From Cupriavidus sp. MP-37 (GTDB lineage Bacteria; Pseudomonadota; Gammaproteobacteria; Burkholderiales; Burkholderiaceae): a DNA stretch of 64,000 bases. The notes beneath the pieces are model-generated. The model was not told the DNA's origin. It saw only the letters and a list, made by a program, of their open reading frames with translations, and searched no databases. Shown here in pieces: positions 63,762 through 64,000 of this stretch (positions are counted from its first letter, which is position 1; each line of letters starts with the position of its first letter). The position numbers and the translations under genes were made by a program. The DNA is taken from NCBI RefSeq assembly GCF_020618415.1, contig NZ_CP085344.1, positions 1,139,001 to 1,203,000 of the forward strand, written 5' to 3'.

Positions 63762-64000
63762 TGAGCCAACCTCCACGCCTTGCCTGCCTTGCCGCCGCCG
63801 CAAGCGCCGTCGTCAACGCGCTGCTGGCGGGCCAGGCGCATGCCCTGGTGATCCAGGACAACCTGAACGGGGCCTCGTCCTCTTACGACTGGGTGGCGCT
63901 GAATGGCGCGTGCCTGACCGCAGGCAACGGCACCGGCTCGATTCCGGGCTGCGCCACGTCGAGCTTCACCTATTACCGGGACCGCAACTCGAAGCTGGTC
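63761..64000 (+). CDS. pilY1: PilY1-like pilus tip adhesin, N-terminus (runs off the window)
   Basis: 80 codons are visible. ATG 63761 overlaps the pilX stop. A signal peptide ends LLAGQAHA; the mature start is LVIQDNLNGASSSYDWVALNGACLTAGN, followed by SFTYYRDRNSKLV. This is the conserved N-terminus of full-length PilY1, in contrast to the shortened copy at 57009. The remainder lies outside the window. Confidence 0.85.
   Translation, partial: MSQPPRLACLAAAASAVVNALLAGQAHALVIQDNLNGASSSYDWVALNGACLTAGNGTGSIPGCATSSFTYYRDRNSKLV

Noticed and set aside
1..64000. CRISPR arrays, insertion sequences, integrases or phage genes
   Set aside because: No regularly spaced repeats, transposase motifs or flanking target duplications were seen; the variable polysaccharide region has no visible mobile element.

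Overview
The window reads as a GC-rich beta-proteobacterial chromosome, most likely Burkholderiaceae and close to Cupriavidus/Ralstonia. The basis is codon use, the order of housekeeping genes (waaC-waaA, tolC, uppP, trmB, ubiD, acetoacetyl-CoA synthetase, a RibB with a degenerate C-terminal domain, ribH-nusB, ribD-ribE) and type IV minor pilin operons. The genus is inferred; no 16S rRNA or other marker is present.

Layout. (1) 1-14033, plus strand: O-antigen-type polysaccharide locus with the end of an ABC permease (wzm), wzt, a NeuD-like acyltransferase, a DegT aminotransferase, several glycosyltransferases (two multidomain), a WecA-like phosphoglycosyl transferase, an SDR epimerase and a methyltransferase. 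(2) 14266-22044, minus strand: a set resembling the mycobacterial decaprenyl-phospho-arabinose pathway. It comprises a HAD-UbiA fusion, DprE1-like oxidase, DprE2-like reductase, an epimerase, an FAD protein, a GtrA flippase and a GtrII-type membrane transferase. (3) 22328-27288, minus strand: Wzx-like flippase, two GT4 enzymes and a WcaJ-type initiating transferase. (4) 27455-33599: phosphomannomutase, waaC, waaA, a GT4 and an O-antigen ligase, i.e. LPS core and assembly. (5) 33964-41943: META lipoprotein, tolC, rhodanese, pcm, a TetR regulator with a recognisable promoter and operator, YkgJ, DUF1439 lipoprotein, uppP, trmB and tRNA-Gly(CCC). (6) 42146-56000: mutarotase, acetoacetyl-CoA synthetase, ubiD, a lytic transglycosylase with a long structured leader, an aminotransferase, nusB, ribH, ribBX, three small unknown genes, ribE and ribD. 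(7) 55973-64000: two divergent minor-pilin operons, each with fimT, pilV, pilW, pilX and pilY1-type genes. The minus-strand set also has a pilE-like gene and a shortened PilY1.

How they fit. Sections 1, 3 and 4 can build, export and ligate a surface polysaccharide on lipid A-core. Section 2 would supply a polyprenyl-phosphate-linked pentose (probably D-arabinofuranose), flip it with GtrA and transfer it in the periplasm with the GtrII-type enzyme. The acceptor could be the O-antigen or, as in some Pseudomonas strains, pilin. The most unusual part of the window is this arabinose-type module. Its DprE1 homologue has Ala where the mycobacterial enzyme has the benzothiazinone-reactive Cys. Next in interest are the duplicated, divergent minor pilin operons and the approximately 350-nt structured leader before the lytic transglycosylase.
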